Positions 1 through 9,131 are shown, counted from the first letter of the stretch. The stretch: DNA of 25,198 nucleotides from Pseudomonadota bacterium (GCA_021791235.1 JAJYXA010000283.1:1-25198); one strand, 5' to 3'. The notes: generated from the sequence alone by a model not told the origin. Made by a program: numbers and translations.

Positions 1-173
1 TAGCATCGCCGTGGTTTATTCCATCGCCGCTACTTCAGACCTCTACCGCGCTCAACTCCTCGGCTTGGCTTGATGTTCATGCGATTGCCCTGGCGGCAAT
101 TGCTTCGGCGATGGTGTTTCGGGCTAGAATGGCGAGCATGGGTGTGACCGCCGCAACGTGATGAGGAAGTCCG

Positions 174-485
174 ATGTGCGAATTGTTCGGCTACAGCGGC
201 GACCGCGAACAGCAACTCGCCGAGTGGCTCTCGCCGTTCCGTACCCGCGGCGGCGGTACCGGCGACAACCCGGACGGCTGGGGCGTGGCCTCCTGGGGCG
301 CGGCCGGTGTGGACCTCGTCAAGTCGCCGGAGCCGGGCTACGCCAGCACACGCTTCGCGCAGTTGGCGTCGACCCTGCGCACGAAGCTCGCCATCGCCCA
401 TGTGCGCAAAGCGCGCATTCCGCCCGTACCGGGCATGCTCAACACCCATCCCTTCGCCCATGCCTGCTGCGAGCGGGAATCATAG
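174..485 (+). pseudogene. Truncated class II glutamine amidotransferase (YafJ-like)
   Basis: The start is good: an AGGAAG Shine-Dalgarno lies four bases before ATG. The protein begins MCELFGYS, placing the catalytic Cys at position 2 as in class II (Ntn) glutamine amidotransferases of the YafJ type. The motifs RGGGTG, NPDGWG, AHVRKA and NTHPF follow in the family order. Immediately after NTHPF, where the family continues towards the AHNG glutamine-site motif, the frame changes character and stops (AHACCERES). Only 103 residues remain of a family usually about 250-280 long, so most of the domain is gone. The next gene starts 76 bases further on, so the missing part has been deleted, not merely frameshifted. 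It is probably non-functional. Family assignment is confident; loss of function is inferred. Confidence 0.8.
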
Positions 486-560
486 GCATGGCCGCGCTTG
501 AGCACCGTATTGCCGGTCCTTTCCGGGTCACCGCCCGTTATGTCGACGACCAGGGGGAAC

Positions 561-1124
561 ATGAACTCGTCACCGATCCTATTGCCTGCGTCGCCTGAAC
601 CGCTTATCTGCGTATCACCCGGCCGCCGCCGTGCGCTTGCCACGCTCGTCGGACTTGCCGTGGCGCCGCTCGCCACCCGCGCGCAAGCGGGCGGCATGAC
701 CGCGGTGGCGGGACTGCCGCCGGCGCCGCCGCTTATGCTCTTCGACCTCGACGACCGGAAGATCGACCTTGCCTCACTGCGCGGCCGTGTCGTCGTGGTG
801 AATTTTTGGGCAAGCTGGTGTCCACCCTGCCGCAAGGAGTTCCCCACGTTGGGGCGCTTGCAGAAGCTGTTCAGGCCGACTAACCTGACCGTGCTCGCCG
901 TCAATGCCGGCGAAGACCCCGACGACGTATTTTCGTTCGCCGGCACTACGAATTTCCCCGTGCTGCTGGACAAGGACTCCGGCGCAATGAGGCGCTGGCA
1001 GGTAAAGGGACTGCCGACCACCTATGTCGTCGATAAGGCCGGCCGGCTCGCGCTGCGGGCTATCGGCGGGCGCGATTTCGGCGATCCGGTCATCGTCGCA
1101 CAACTCAAGGAATTGCTCAAATAG
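561..1124 (+). CDS. TlpA-like thiol:disulfide oxidoreductase (thioredoxin fold, exported)
   Basis: A 187-residue thioredoxin-fold protein. I chose the ATG at 561 because GGGGG lies at 553-557; the frame is also open upstream to a TTG at 498. Residues about 21-43 carry an arginine-rich start (GRRRALATL), a hydrophobic core and an ATRAQA cleavage-like end, so it is probably exported, perhaps by Tat. The redox centre is WASWCPPC (Cys87, Cys90), and the cis-proline motif is GLPTTYVVD. TlpA/ResA-type proteins reduce periplasmic disulfides, for example in apocytochrome c or copper-site maturation. The stop is 11 bases before the next gene, which has its own GAGGAAA site, so the gene likely leads the sulfur-related set downstream. 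Its actual partner is unknown. Confidence 0.85.
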   Translation: MNSSPILLPASPEPLICVSPGRRRALATLVGLAVAPLATRAQAGGMTAVAGLPPAPPLMLFDLDDRKIDLASLRGRVVVVNFWASWCPPCRKEFPTLGRLQKLFRPTNLTVLAVNAGEDPDDVFSFAGTTNFPVLLDKDSGAMRRWQVKGLPTTYVVDKAGRLALRAIGGRDFGDPVIVAQLKELLK

Positions 1125-1135
1125 AGGAAAACACG

Positions 1136-2296
1136 ATGTCCGAAGGACTTGCCACCCGTTGCGTCCACGCCGGCGAAATCGGCGATGCGCACGGCTCGCC
1201 CCATACGCCGCTCTACCACACCACGACTTTCAAGTTCGCCTCCACCGCCGATCTGCTCGATGTGGTGGACGGCAGAAAGTCCGGCAGCCTCTACACCCGC
1301 TACGGTCTCAACCCGACCATCACCAGCCTGGAAACCAAGCTCGCCGCACTCGAAGGCGCCGAGGCCGCCTGGGCCTTTTGCTCCGGCATGGCGGCCGAGA
1401 CGGCGTTGTTCCTCACGCACGGCCGCAGGGGCATCGTCTGTCTCGGCGACGCCTACGGCGGCACGCTGGAACTGCTTGCCGCCCAGTTGCCGCTGCTGGG
1501 CATCCCCACGCATCTGCTACTCGGCAGCGACATGAGCCGTCTCGACGACGTCATGTCCCGGGGCGTCGGCCTGGTCTTTTTCGAGACGCCGACCAATCCG
1601 ACGCTGGAAATCTTCGATGTCCATGCCCTCGCCAGCTTGGCCCATGCGCATGGCGCGCTGGTGGCGATCGACAATACGTTCGCGTCGCCCGTCAATCAGC
1701 AGCCGCTGGCGCTGGGCGCGGACCTCGTCGTTCATTCCTGTACCAAGTATCTCGGCGGCCACTCGGATCTCACCGCCGGTGCGATGATGGGCGCGAAAGA
1801 ACTGCTGGCCCCGGCATGGAACTGGCGCAAGAACCTCGGCACTACCATCGCGCCGGAAATCGCGGCGTTGCTCGCCCGCAGCATCCGTACCCTGCCGGTG
1901 CGGGTGCGCCGGCAAAATGCCACGGCCCAGGCGATCGCCGAGGCGATGGCGCGGCATTCGCGTATCGCGCAGGTGCTCTATCCCGGATTGCCGGACTTCC
2001 CCGGACACGCCCTGGCGAAGAAGCAGATGAGCGGCTTCGGCGGCATGCTGACCATCGAAGTCAAGGGCGGAGGCGAGGCGGCGACGCGCGTCGCCGACCG
2101 GCTCGAACTGTTTGCCTTGGCACCCAGTCTCGGCGGTGTCGAAAGCCTGGTGACGCAGCCGTGCACGACGACCCACCATGGTCTCCCGCCCGAAGAACGT
2201 ACCCGGCGCGGCATTTCCGATGCCATGCTGCGCTTGTCCGTCGGCCTCGAAGATACCGAAGACCTGATCGCGGATCTGAATCAGGCGCTGGGTTGA
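1136..2296 (+). CDS. PLP-dependent trans-sulfuration enzyme (cystathionine gamma-synthase / gamma-lyase / sulfhydrylase family)
   Basis: A 386-residue enzyme of the Cys/Met metabolism PLP family, close to the usual 380-400. Visible landmarks are YTRYGLNPT near residue 53 (contacts to the neighbouring subunit's cofactor), SGMAAETALF near 83 (phosphate-binding loop), DAYGGT near 105, AIDNTFASP near 177, and the cofactor lysine in SCTKYLGGHSD (Lys204). SLGGVESLVTQPCTTTHHG and RLSVGLED are the usual C-terminal substrate and carboxylate-binding motifs. The family includes cystathionine gamma-synthase, cystathionine/methionine gamma-lyase and O-succinylhomoserine sulfhydrylase; sequence reading alone does not separate them. 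Its place beside a cysteine desulfurase and an SQR-like flavoprotein suggests handling of sulfide or cysteine sulfur. The GAGGAAA site lies seven bases before ATG. Confidence 0.88.
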   Translation: MSEGLATRCVHAGEIGDAHGSPHTPLYHTTTFKFASTADLLDVVDGRKSGSLYTRYGLNPTITSLETKLAALEGAEAAWAFCSGMAAETALFLTHGRRGIVCLGDAYGGTLELLAAQLPLLGIPTHLLLGSDMSRLDDVMSRGVGLVFFETPTNPTLEIFDVHALASLAHAHGALVAIDNTFASPVNQQPLALGADLVVHSCTKYLGGHSDLTAGAMMGAKELLAPAWNWRKNLGTTIAPEIAALLARSIRTLPVRVRRQNATAQAIAEAMARHSRIAQVLYPGLPDFPGHALAKKQMSGFGGMLTIEVKGGGEAATRVADRLELFALAPSLGGVESLVTQPCTTTHHGLPPEERTRRGISDAMLRLSVGLEDTEDLIADLNQALG

Positions 2297-2357
2297 GCAT
2301 GACGAACGAATGGCTATGTTCTTTTTGCCGGCCGGGCAGGCCTCGGAACATCCATCA

Positions 2358-3509
2358 ATGAAATTGCCCATCTACCTGGACTACAACGCCACCACCCCGG
2401 TGGCGCCGGAAGTGGCTGCCGCCATTCGCCCCTGGCTGGAAGATCACTTCGGCAACCCGTCGTCGTCGCATCCCTACGGACTGCGCGCCCGGCAGGCGGT
2501 CGCCCAGGCGCGGCGCCATGTCGCCGCGCTGATCGGCGCCCAGGCCGACGAGATCGTCTTCACCGGCAGCGCCACCGAGGCCGACAATCTGGCCTTGCTC
2601 GGCATCGCCCGCGCCCTCGGCGAGAGGAAGCGCCATCTCGTCATCAGTGCCGTCGAACATCCCGCAATCATGCAGCCGGCATTGCATCTGCGGCAACTCG
2701 GCTGGGACGTGACGATAGTCCCCGTCGATGCCACCGGGCGTGTCGTCGTCGCCGACGTGGCGGCTGCGCTACGCGCCGATACGGCCCTGGTCTCGGTGAT
2801 GCACGCCAACAACGAAGTCGGCACGATCCAGCCGGTGGCCGAAATCGCCGCCGCGGCGAGGGCCAACGGTACATTGATGCACACGGATGCCGCGCAATCG
2901 GCCGGCAAGGTGACAATCGACGTGGCTGCGCTGGGCGTCGACCTGCTGACCTTGGCCGGCCACAAGTTCTACGCCCCCAAGGGCGTCGGGGCGCTCTATG
3001 TGAGAAGCGGCGTGCCCATCCAGCAGATCCTGTTCGGCGCCGACCAGGAGCATGGCCTGCGACCGGGCACGGAAAACGTGCCCTACCTGATCGGATTCGG
3101 CGAGGCGGCGCGGATCGCACGCGCGCATCTGCCGCAAGCCGCGCGGCACCTAGCCGCACTGCGCGATACCTTGCACCGCCGCTTGCGGGATGCCGTGCCG
3201 GGCCTGATGCTCAACGGCCATCCCGAGCACCGCCTGCCGAATACGCTGCACGTCTCGTTCCCCGGCGTGTCGGGCCGCGCTCTGCTGGCCGCCGTGGCGG
3301 ACGCGGTGGCCGCCTCCGTCGGCTCAGCCTGCCATTCGGATGCCGCCGCGGTCAGCGGTGTCCTCGCCGCCATGGGATGCGATGCGGCACGGGCGCGCGG
3401 CGCCGTGCGACTGTCGGTCGGCATGAACACCACCATGGCGGAGATAGAAAAAGCGGCCACCGTTTTGGCGGACGCACTGGCGCAACGCAATGCGGGAGGC
3501 AGGTCATGA
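2358..3509 (+). CDS. Cysteine desulfurase (NifS/IscS family)
   Basis: A 383-residue PLP enzyme that would remove sulfur from cysteine as an enzyme persulfide. I start it at the ATG at 2358 (MKLPIYLDYNATTP), because the YLDYNATTP motif is the canonical N-terminus; an in-frame start at 2310 adds 16 unlikely residues. Seen in order: GNPSSSHPYG, FTGSATEADNLAL, the cofactor-stacking His in EHPAI (His101), MHANNEVGTIQP, HTDAAQSAGK, the PLP lysine in GHKFYAPKG (Lys203), RPGTENV, and the persulfide cysteine in SVGSACHSD (Cys325). The loop around Cys325 is short, as in group II/NifS-like members. It overlaps the next gene by ATGA, so the two are translationally coupled. No IscU or SufE partner is nearby, so the sulfur acceptor is unknown; the downstream flavoprotein is a candidate partner. 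Confidence 0.9.
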   Translation: MKLPIYLDYNATTPVAPEVAAAIRPWLEDHFGNPSSSHPYGLRARQAVAQARRHVAALIGAQADEIVFTGSATEADNLALLGIARALGERKRHLVISAVEHPAIMQPALHLRQLGWDVTIVPVDATGRVVVADVAAALRADTALVSVMHANNEVGTIQPVAEIAAAARANGTLMHTDAAQSAGKVTIDVAALGVDLLTLAGHKFYAPKGVGALYVRSGVPIQQILFGADQEHGLRPGTENVPYLIGFGEAARIARAHLPQAARHLAALRDTLHRRLRDAVPGLMLNGHPEHRLPNTLHVSFPGVSGRALLAAVADAVAASVGSACHSDAAAVSGVLAAMGCDAARARGAVRLSVGMNTTMAEIEKAATVLADALAQRNAGGRS

Positions 3510-4636
3510 AGCACAGAATATCCGTCATCGGCGCGGGCTTCGCCGCGCTCTCCGCCGCCCGTCGGATACGCCGGCTGGATGCCACCGCTGAGATCACCCT
3601 GATCGCGCCGCGCCCCGAACTGATTTATCTGCCGAGCCTGATCTGGCTGCCTTCCGGCATGCGTAAACCTGCGGATTTGGTCGTGCCGCTCGACAAGTTC
3701 TTGCGTGAGCACGACATACGGTTCGTGGCCGGGGAGGCCACCGGCCTGGAGGACGGCGGGCGCAGCGTGCTGACTTCCGCCGGGCCGATCGAGAATGACG
3801 GCCTGATTCTCGCCTGCGGCGGCCGCTTCATGAAGAAGCTTCCGGGCATCGAACATGCCATTCTTCCCTGCGAGGGCATCGCGCCTGTCGAGCGCCTGCG
3901 CGAACGCCTCGCCGCGCTGCAAACCGGCACCGTGGCCCTCGGTTTCGCCGGCAATCCCAACGAACCGACCGCCATGCGCGGCGGACCGATCTTCGAGTTC
4001 CTGCTTGGCATCGACACGCAGTTGCGGCGGGAAGGCCGTCGCGACCGAATCAAGCTGGTCTTCTTCAACCCGATGCCCAATCCCGGCCATCGTCTCGGCG
4101 AGCAGGCCCTGGCGCGCCTGATGGCGGAGATGAAGCGCCGCGGCATCGAACCCCGCCTGGGCCACAAGCTGCTCGGGTTCGAGGCAGGCAAGGTCAAGAC
4201 CGAGGGCGGCGAGTTCGCCGCCGACATCATCGTCTTCATGCCGGGGCTGACCGGAAATGCCTGGTTCGACAATACCGACCTGCCGCGCTCAAAGGGCGGA
4301 CTCGTCAAAGCCGATGCGTATTGCCGCGTCGAGGGGCGCGAGCGGATTTACGCGGCGGGCGATGCGGGCAGCTTCCCCGGCCCCGACTGGATGCCCAAGC
4401 AGGCTCACATGGCAGACCTGCAAGCCGAAACGGCCGCGGCCAACCTGCTGGCCGAACTCGCCGGCCGGGTGCCGGACAGGACGTTCCGAGCCGAACTGGT
4501 GTGTATTGTCGATACGCTCGACACCGGCGTCCTGGTGCGCCGCACCGAGTCGAGCGCCATGGCTCTGCCGGCGCTGCGGCTCATGCACGGCGCAAAGGCC
4601 GCCTTCGAGTCGTGGTACCTGCGCCGCTACCGCTGA
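3506..4636 (+). CDS. Sulfide:quinone oxidoreductase-like FAD flavoprotein
   Basis: A 376-residue pyridine-nucleotide-disulfide-type flavoprotein resembling the SQR and flavocytochrome c sulfide dehydrogenase group. An N-terminal Rossmann FAD motif (VIGAGFAALSAARRI, about 7-21) is followed by LIWLPSG, LILACGG (Cys104), ILPCEG (Cys122), FMPGLTGN and the second FAD motif IYAAGDAGSFPGP. A late cysteine lies in LVCIVDT. SQRs use two or three cysteines for sulfide oxidation; several are present here, but I cannot align them securely. There is no clear C-terminal membrane helix, although the tail AFESWYLRRYR is basic and aromatic. GGGAGG lies seven bases before ATG, and the start overlaps the cysteine desulfurase stop. 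Sulfide or persulfide oxidation is inferred from family and context; another NAD(P)/FAD role is possible. Confidence 0.75.
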   Translation: MKHRISVIGAGFAALSAARRIRRLDATAEITLIAPRPELIYLPSLIWLPSGMRKPADLVVPLDKFLREHDIRFVAGEATGLEDGGRSVLTSAGPIENDGLILACGGRFMKKLPGIEHAILPCEGIAPVERLRERLAALQTGTVALGFAGNPNEPTAMRGGPIFEFLLGIDTQLRREGRRDRIKLVFFNPMPNPGHRLGEQALARLMAEMKRRGIEPRLGHKLLGFEAGKVKTEGGEFAADIIVFMPGLTGNAWFDNTDLPRSKGGLVKADAYCRVEGRERIYAAGDAGSFPGPDWMPKQAHMADLQAETAAANLLAELAGRVPDRTFRAELVCIVDTLDTGVLVRRTESSAMALPALRLMHGAKAAFESWYLRRYR

Positions 4637-4685
4637 GAGACGACGACGATCCGCCTCGTGCGCCGGTCGTGGCGTATCGGGCCGA

Positions 4686-5342
<657 letters not shown>

Positions 5343-5606
5343 TGTTTCTCCTTGCCAATCCTGCCTTCGATAGACGTCCGTGCCGAGGGCAACGCGGGAG
5401 TTCCCTGGTTTAATTACTCGAATGCCAGAATGCGGTAGCCTCGACCAGGGCGGCCGGCCGCGCGGGCGAGCCGGCAGGAAAGGTGAACAATTCTAGCGTC
5501 TCATCTTGCGGTCGGCTGCAGCTTTGCCACACCTTCGCTTGGCTCGCCTTCTCCCGTCGCCTGAATCGCGACTACGAAATCAATCCCCGGCCATCCGAGG
5601 CCATGA
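5343..5606. other. Intergenic stretch with no recognisable gene
   Basis: Between the divergent CDF gene and the hypothetical gene at 5637. The part next to 5343 carries the CDF ribosome-binding site and presumably its promoter. A 12-base palindrome (GCGGCCGGCCGC) lies at 5450-5461. Short open frames here have no domain motifs or ribosome-binding sites. Because the gene to the right seems to have lost its 5' end, part of this DNA may be a deletion or rearrangement junction. No IS ends, tRNA or direct repeats were found. Confidence 0.5.
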
Positions 5607-5636
5607 TCAAGTTGGCGACTTCATCTGGTATGGTAT

Positions 5637-6317
5637 TTGGAATTGGAGTGCATTCGTGCAATCCATGGCGGTTTCGGTGCTGCACAGCGCCTGTCGGTGA
5701 CCAAGGTGAAGGATGAAATCCAGGTCGCCTACACCAATCCGCTCTACATGGCCAATGCCTACCGCATGGCCGGCGACCTCAAGGACACGGCGGCGAAGCT
5801 CCAGGCGGCGCTGGGCAAGGTCGAGGAGTTCGGCGCTCAAGGCCTGACCGCGGAAAAGCTGCGCAAGTACCACTATACGTTCGCCATGGAATACTTCAAC
5901 GAGCCGAACGAACTCGCCACGTACGGTAGCTACGAAGATGCGGTGAATGCGGTCGAAGCCGGCCTGGCGGCCGGCAAGTACAGCGTCACCAAGGTCTACC
6001 GCGTCGATGTCGCGGGCAAGAAGGAGACGCTGTTCGGCGTGGCGATGAAGGGTGCGGGCGACAACAAGTTCATGGACGACAAGTACCTCATGAACGAGGG
6101 CGACTTCAAGGACCTCAAGCCGTCGGCGCACCTGCCATACGACATCCTGGTCTCGGACAACAAGGTCTATGCCTTGTACGCCCGCTTCCGCATCGCCACC
6201 AGTTTCCCGGATCTGTCGATGATGGGCTCCAACAGCTTCATGAACATCATGAAGGCGCCGGAAGCGATCCGCAAGGCGCTGGCCCTGACCTCCGGGGGCA
6301 AGGAAGGCGCCCGCTGA
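5637..6317 (+). CDS. Hypothetical protein, probably 5'-truncated
   Basis: I do not recognise a named family. The ORF gives 226 residues from a TTG at 5637, and the frame is open only from 5607. No Shine-Dalgarno precedes the TTG, and the first dozen residues (MELECIRAIHGG) look unlike the well-ordered remainder, which has clear coding character from GGFGAAQRLSVTKV onward. The body is soluble with no transmembrane segment: YTNPLYMANAYRMAGD, AAKLQAALGKVEEFG, YGSYEDAVNAVEAGLAAGK, LPYDILVSDNKVYALYARF and MMGSNSFMNIMKAPEAIRKAL. The absence of a signal peptide and of an initiation site suggests that an N-terminal, possibly periplasmic-export, portion has been lost. It converges on the response regulator gene. 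The truncation is an inference; the C-terminus is intact. Confidence 0.55.
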   Translation: MELECIRAIHGGFGAAQRLSVTKVKDEIQVAYTNPLYMANAYRMAGDLKDTAAKLQAALGKVEEFGAQGLTAEKLRKYHYTFAMEYFNEPNELATYGSYEDAVNAVEAGLAAGKYSVTKVYRVDVAGKKETLFGVAMKGAGDNKFMDDKYLMNEGDFKDLKPSAHLPYDILVSDNKVYALYARFRIATSFPDLSMMGSNSFMNIMKAPEAIRKALALTSGGKEGAR

Positions 6318-6336
6318 CGGGGGGGCCAGCCCGTCA
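6315..6336. terminator. Stop-to-stop hairpin between convergent genes
   Basis: TGACGGG (6315-6321) and CCCGTCA (6330-6336) form a perfect 7-bp GC-rich stem with an 8-base loop. The left arm contains the stop codon of the + strand hypothetical gene and the right arm the complement of the response regulator's stop. No T-run follows on either strand, so it is not a textbook intrinsic terminator. It may protect or pause both convergent transcripts. Confidence 0.5.
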
Positions 6337-7683
6337 GGCTCCCGCTCGCTTGGCGGGCTCGGCGATGCCGTGCTTGCGCATCTTTTCCCAGAGCGTCTTG
6401 CGGCTGATGCCGAGCGCTTCCGCGGTTTCGCCGACCCGCCAGGCGTGAGCCGAGAGCACTTGTTCGATGTAACGTTTTTCGCAGGCGTCGATGTGGGCAA
6501 TCAGCGTATCGCCGGAAATCGGCGAGCCGAGCGCCGGCGGCGGCGAATCGCCGAACAACGCTTCCATTCCGAGCTGGGGACGTTCCGACAGAATGCTGGC
6601 GCGCTCGATGCAGTGCTTGAGTTCCCGGATATTTCCCGGCCAGGGGTGCGAGAGCATGGCTCGTTCGGCGGCCGGGGCGAAGGTATACGCTTGGCCGTGT
6701 TTCTTGCCGGACTGTTCCTCGGCAAAATGCCGCGCCAGCCAAAGAATGTCCTCGCGCCGTTCGCGCAGGGGCGGGATGGGCAGGTGGACGACGTTTATGC
6801 GGTAATAGAGATCCTCGCGGAATTGGCCGGATTCCACCAATTGGCGCAGGTCTGCGTGGGTGGCGCAGACCAGGCGGACGTCGATGCGGATCGGCGTTTC
6901 GCCGCCGATGCGGGTTACGATACGTTCCTGGATGGCGCGCAGGAGCTTGGATTGCATGGCGAGCGGCATGTCGCCCACTTCGTCGAGGAAGAGCGTGCCG
7001 CCGCTGGCCTGCTCGAAATAGCCGCGGCGCTCTTTCGCCGCACCCGTGAACGCACCTTTCTCGAAGCCGAACATCTCGGCTTCGAGCAGCGTTTCCGGAA
7101 TCGCCGCGCAATTGACCGCCACGAACGGCCGGGCGCCGCCATCATTGCCCAGATCGTGCAGTCGCCGCGCCACACGCTCCTTGCCGACGCCGGATTCGCC
7201 GGTGATGAGCACCGTGCCGTCCGAGGCGGCCAGTCGCCCGAGCATACGCTCGATGCGCCGCATCGCCCCCGACGGTCCAAGGATGAAGTCTTCCGCACCA
7301 GGCGGCTCCAGCGGTCCGCCGAGTTCTCGTATGCGCTCCACCAGGGCATCGACGTCGAGCGGCTTGGCGAGATAGTCGGCGGCGCCCAGCTTGAGCAAGC
7401 GCACGGCCTGGTCGATGGCGCCGTAGCCCGTCATGAACAAAAACGGCGGCGTGCTGGCCTGCGACTGGCGCAATTGCACGAACAGGTCTTCGCCGCTCAT
7501 GTCGGGCAGGCGGATGTCGCTGACGACAACGTCATAATGTTTGCGGCCCAATGCCAGCAGCGCGTCCCGTCCCAGCTTGTGCCAGGCGTAGTCGAAGTTC
7601 TCCATATCGAAGCGTTCGCACAGGGCCTCGCCCATCAGTTCGTCGTCTTCGATCAGGCAGAGGCGTAGATGCTCGGAATTCAT
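6334..7683 (-). CDS. Sigma-54-dependent response regulator (NtrC family)
   Basis: A 449-residue activator with three domains. The receiver (about 5-120) has acidic DD at 13-14, phospho-acceptor Asp56 in VVVSDIRLPD, Thr85 and Lys107 in YLAKPLD. The AAA+ domain (about 135-370) has Walker A GESGVGKE (163-170), the sigma-54 contact loop GAFTGA (210-215), Walker B GGTLFLDEVGD and the arginine-finger region FREDLYYRINV. A Fis-type helix-turn-helix is at the C-terminus (GETAEALGISRKTLWEKMRKHGI). I start it at the ATG at 7683 because this overlaps the kinase stop by four bases; a longer frame to 7788 would overlap the kinase. It should activate -24/-12 promoters such as the one at 10227. An operon with the kinase and binding protein recalls AioXSR/ArxXSR. 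Confidence 0.93.
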   Translation of the reverse strand: MNSEHLRLCLIEDDELMGEALCERFDMENFDYAWHKLGRDALLALGRKHYDVVVSDIRLPDMSGEDLFVQLRQSQASTPPFLFMTGYGAIDQAVRLLKLGAADYLAKPLDVDALVERIRELGGPLEPPGAEDFILGPSGAMRRIERMLGRLAASDGTVLITGESGVGKERVARRLHDLGNDGGARPFVAVNCAAIPETLLEAEMFGFEKGAFTGAAKERRGYFEQASGGTLFLDEVGDMPLAMQSKLLRAIQERIVTRIGGETPIRIDVRLVCATHADLRQLVESGQFREDLYYRINVVHLPIPPLRERREDILWLARHFAEEQSGKKHGQAYTFAPAAERAMLSHPWPGNIRELKHCIERASILSERPQLGMEALFGDSPPPALGSPISGDTLIAHIDACEKRYIEQVLSAHAWRVGETAEALGISRKTLWEKMRKHGIAEPAKRAGA

Positions 7684-9131
7684 AATGCTTCTCCGGTGGG
7701 GAGCGACACCGAGAACCGTGTCACATTGTCGCGATTCTCGACGGCGATTTGTCCGCCCAGTTGCGACACGATCTGATAGGTGACCCAAAGTCCGAGCCCG
7801 TGCCCGGTATCGTTGTTGCTGACGAAGGGCTCGAAGAGATGGTTCATCACCTCGGGCGGGATGGGGCGGCCAGAGTTCTCCGTTTCGATCATGAATGCGT
7901 TACCGGTATGGCGCAATGTGCAGCGGACCGTATCGGCCGTTGCGGAAGCCTGTACGGCGTTGAGCAGCAGATTCATCAGGATTTGCCGCAGCAGCGTCGC
8001 CGGCAGCGCGACGGATTCCGCGAGATTGCTGTCGACATGCATCTTTACGGACCGCTTGTGCATTTCCCCCGAGAGCAGCATCTGCACGTCATCGACATCG
8101 TGCGGCGCGAAATCCCGGCTCTTGACTTTCGCCTCGACCATCATGGCGCTTACCGTATCCCTTATTTGCGCCAGGCCGCGCTCGATCATGGCGACGGTCT
8201 TCCGCGCGCGCTCGTCGTTGCCGGTGCGGCGCTTGAAATTATTCAGCGCAACCAGCATGCCGCCGAGCGGATTGTTGATCTCGTGGGCGATGCCGGCGGA
8301 CAGACGGCCGATGGCGGCGAGCCGCTCGGAGCGGACCATCTCCTCTTCCAGCAGCGCTTTCTCGCGCAGAGACCTGACCATGACGGCGAAGGCCTGGAAC
8401 AAGCGGCCGAGTTCGTCGTCGTAGGCGTAGGTGCCGGGCGGCGGCGCCTGTAGCTCACCCCGCGCCACGTCGCCGGTGCTGCGGGCAAGTGCGACCAGGG
8501 GCGCTGCCGTGCGCAGTCCCCAGTACCAGTTGATCGGCAGCAGCACGGCGAGCACCAGCAGGCCGATGCCGGCGCCGCGCCAGGCGACGGCGCGGAAACG
8601 CGGCAGGAACACGTCTTTGGAGTGAACGATGACCAGCGTACCCAGGCGCGCGCCTTCTTCCGCCACCGGCACCGCAACGTAAATACGCTTTGCCCCCGAG
8701 AACTCGATGATCGGTGCCTCCGGCGTCGAATTGGCGGCAATCAACTTTGCGAGGTGGGCGTATGCCTTGCCCAACCCGCGCATGTCAGCCAGCATGGGAA
8801 CGGATTTCGGGTGGCTGGACACAAAAATCCGTTGCTGCTGATCCGCCACCAGGATCATTTCGGGCTGAATCGGATTGTTGCCCGCTTCTTCATGCAATGG
8901 TGCCCGGATGATCGCGAAGGCTTGCCACACCTCCTCCTGGATCATGGCGGTGAAAAGGGTCTTTGCCAAGGTTCGGCCGAGACTGCCCGAACTATTGATC
9001 AGGTCGCTGCGCAGGTCGTCGTAGGCCTGCGCGATCAGCGCCGTCGAGACGGCCAGCGTGGCGATGATGATGAGCAGGCTGCCCCAGAGAGGAATCTTGT
9101 AGCGAAAGCTGAGGTTGAACAGGGGGTTCAT
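7680..9131 (-). CDS. Membrane sensor histidine kinase
   Basis: A 483-residue kinase. A first membrane helix (about 14-35) and a second (about 187-205) bracket a periplasmic sensor of roughly 150 residues (VADQQQRIFVSSHP, a dCache/PAS-like pattern). A HAMP region follows (about 205-260, DDELGRLFQAFAVMV). The catalytic part has the H-box AGIAHEINNPLGG with His283, the N-box LLLNAVQA (about 389-396) and the G2 box GHGLGLWV (about 443-450). Both flanking junctions overlap by ATGA, so binding protein, kinase and regulator are made in a fixed order. It probably takes its signal from the PhnD-like protein in the periplasm and phosphorylates the NtrC-type regulator. The kinase identity is secure; the signal is unknown. 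Confidence 0.93.
   Translation of the reverse strand: MNPLFNLSFRYKIPLWGSLLIIIATLAVSTALIAQAYDDLRSDLINSSGSLGRTLAKTLFTAMIQEEVWQAFAIIRAPLHEEAGNNPIQPEMILVADQQQRIFVSSHPKSVPMLADMRGLGKAYAHLAKLIAANSTPEAPIIEFSGAKRIYVAVPVAEEGARLGTLVIVHSKDVFLPRFRAVAWRGAGIGLLVLAVLLPINWYWGLRTAAPLVALARSTGDVARGELQAPPPGTYAYDDELGRLFQAFAVMVRSLREKALLEEEMVRSERLAAIGRLSAGIAHEINNPLGGMLVALNNFKRRTGNDERARKTVAMIERGLAQIRDTVSAMMVEAKVKSRDFAPHDVDDVQMLLSGEMHKRSVKMHVDSNLAESVALPATLLRQILMNLLLNAVQASATADTVRCTLRHTGNAFMIETENSGRPIPPEVMNHLFEPFVSNNDTGHGLGLWVTYQIVSQLGGQIAVENRDNVTRFSVSLPTGEAL

Noticed and set aside
2..73. Short open frame at the left edge ending AQLLGLA
   Set aside because: It could be the C-terminus of an upstream gene, but 23 codons without motifs are too few to call.
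488..598. 36-codon frame (MAALEHRIAGPFRVTARYVD...) as the C-terminus of the amidotransferase
   Set aside because: It does not resemble the family's C-terminus and overlaps the TlpA start; it may be a remnant of another gene, but I cannot identify it.
5450..5461. 12-base palindrome GCGGCCGGCCGC
   Set aside because: Simple GC palindromes are expected in this composition; nothing around it suggests a regulator site or an element end.
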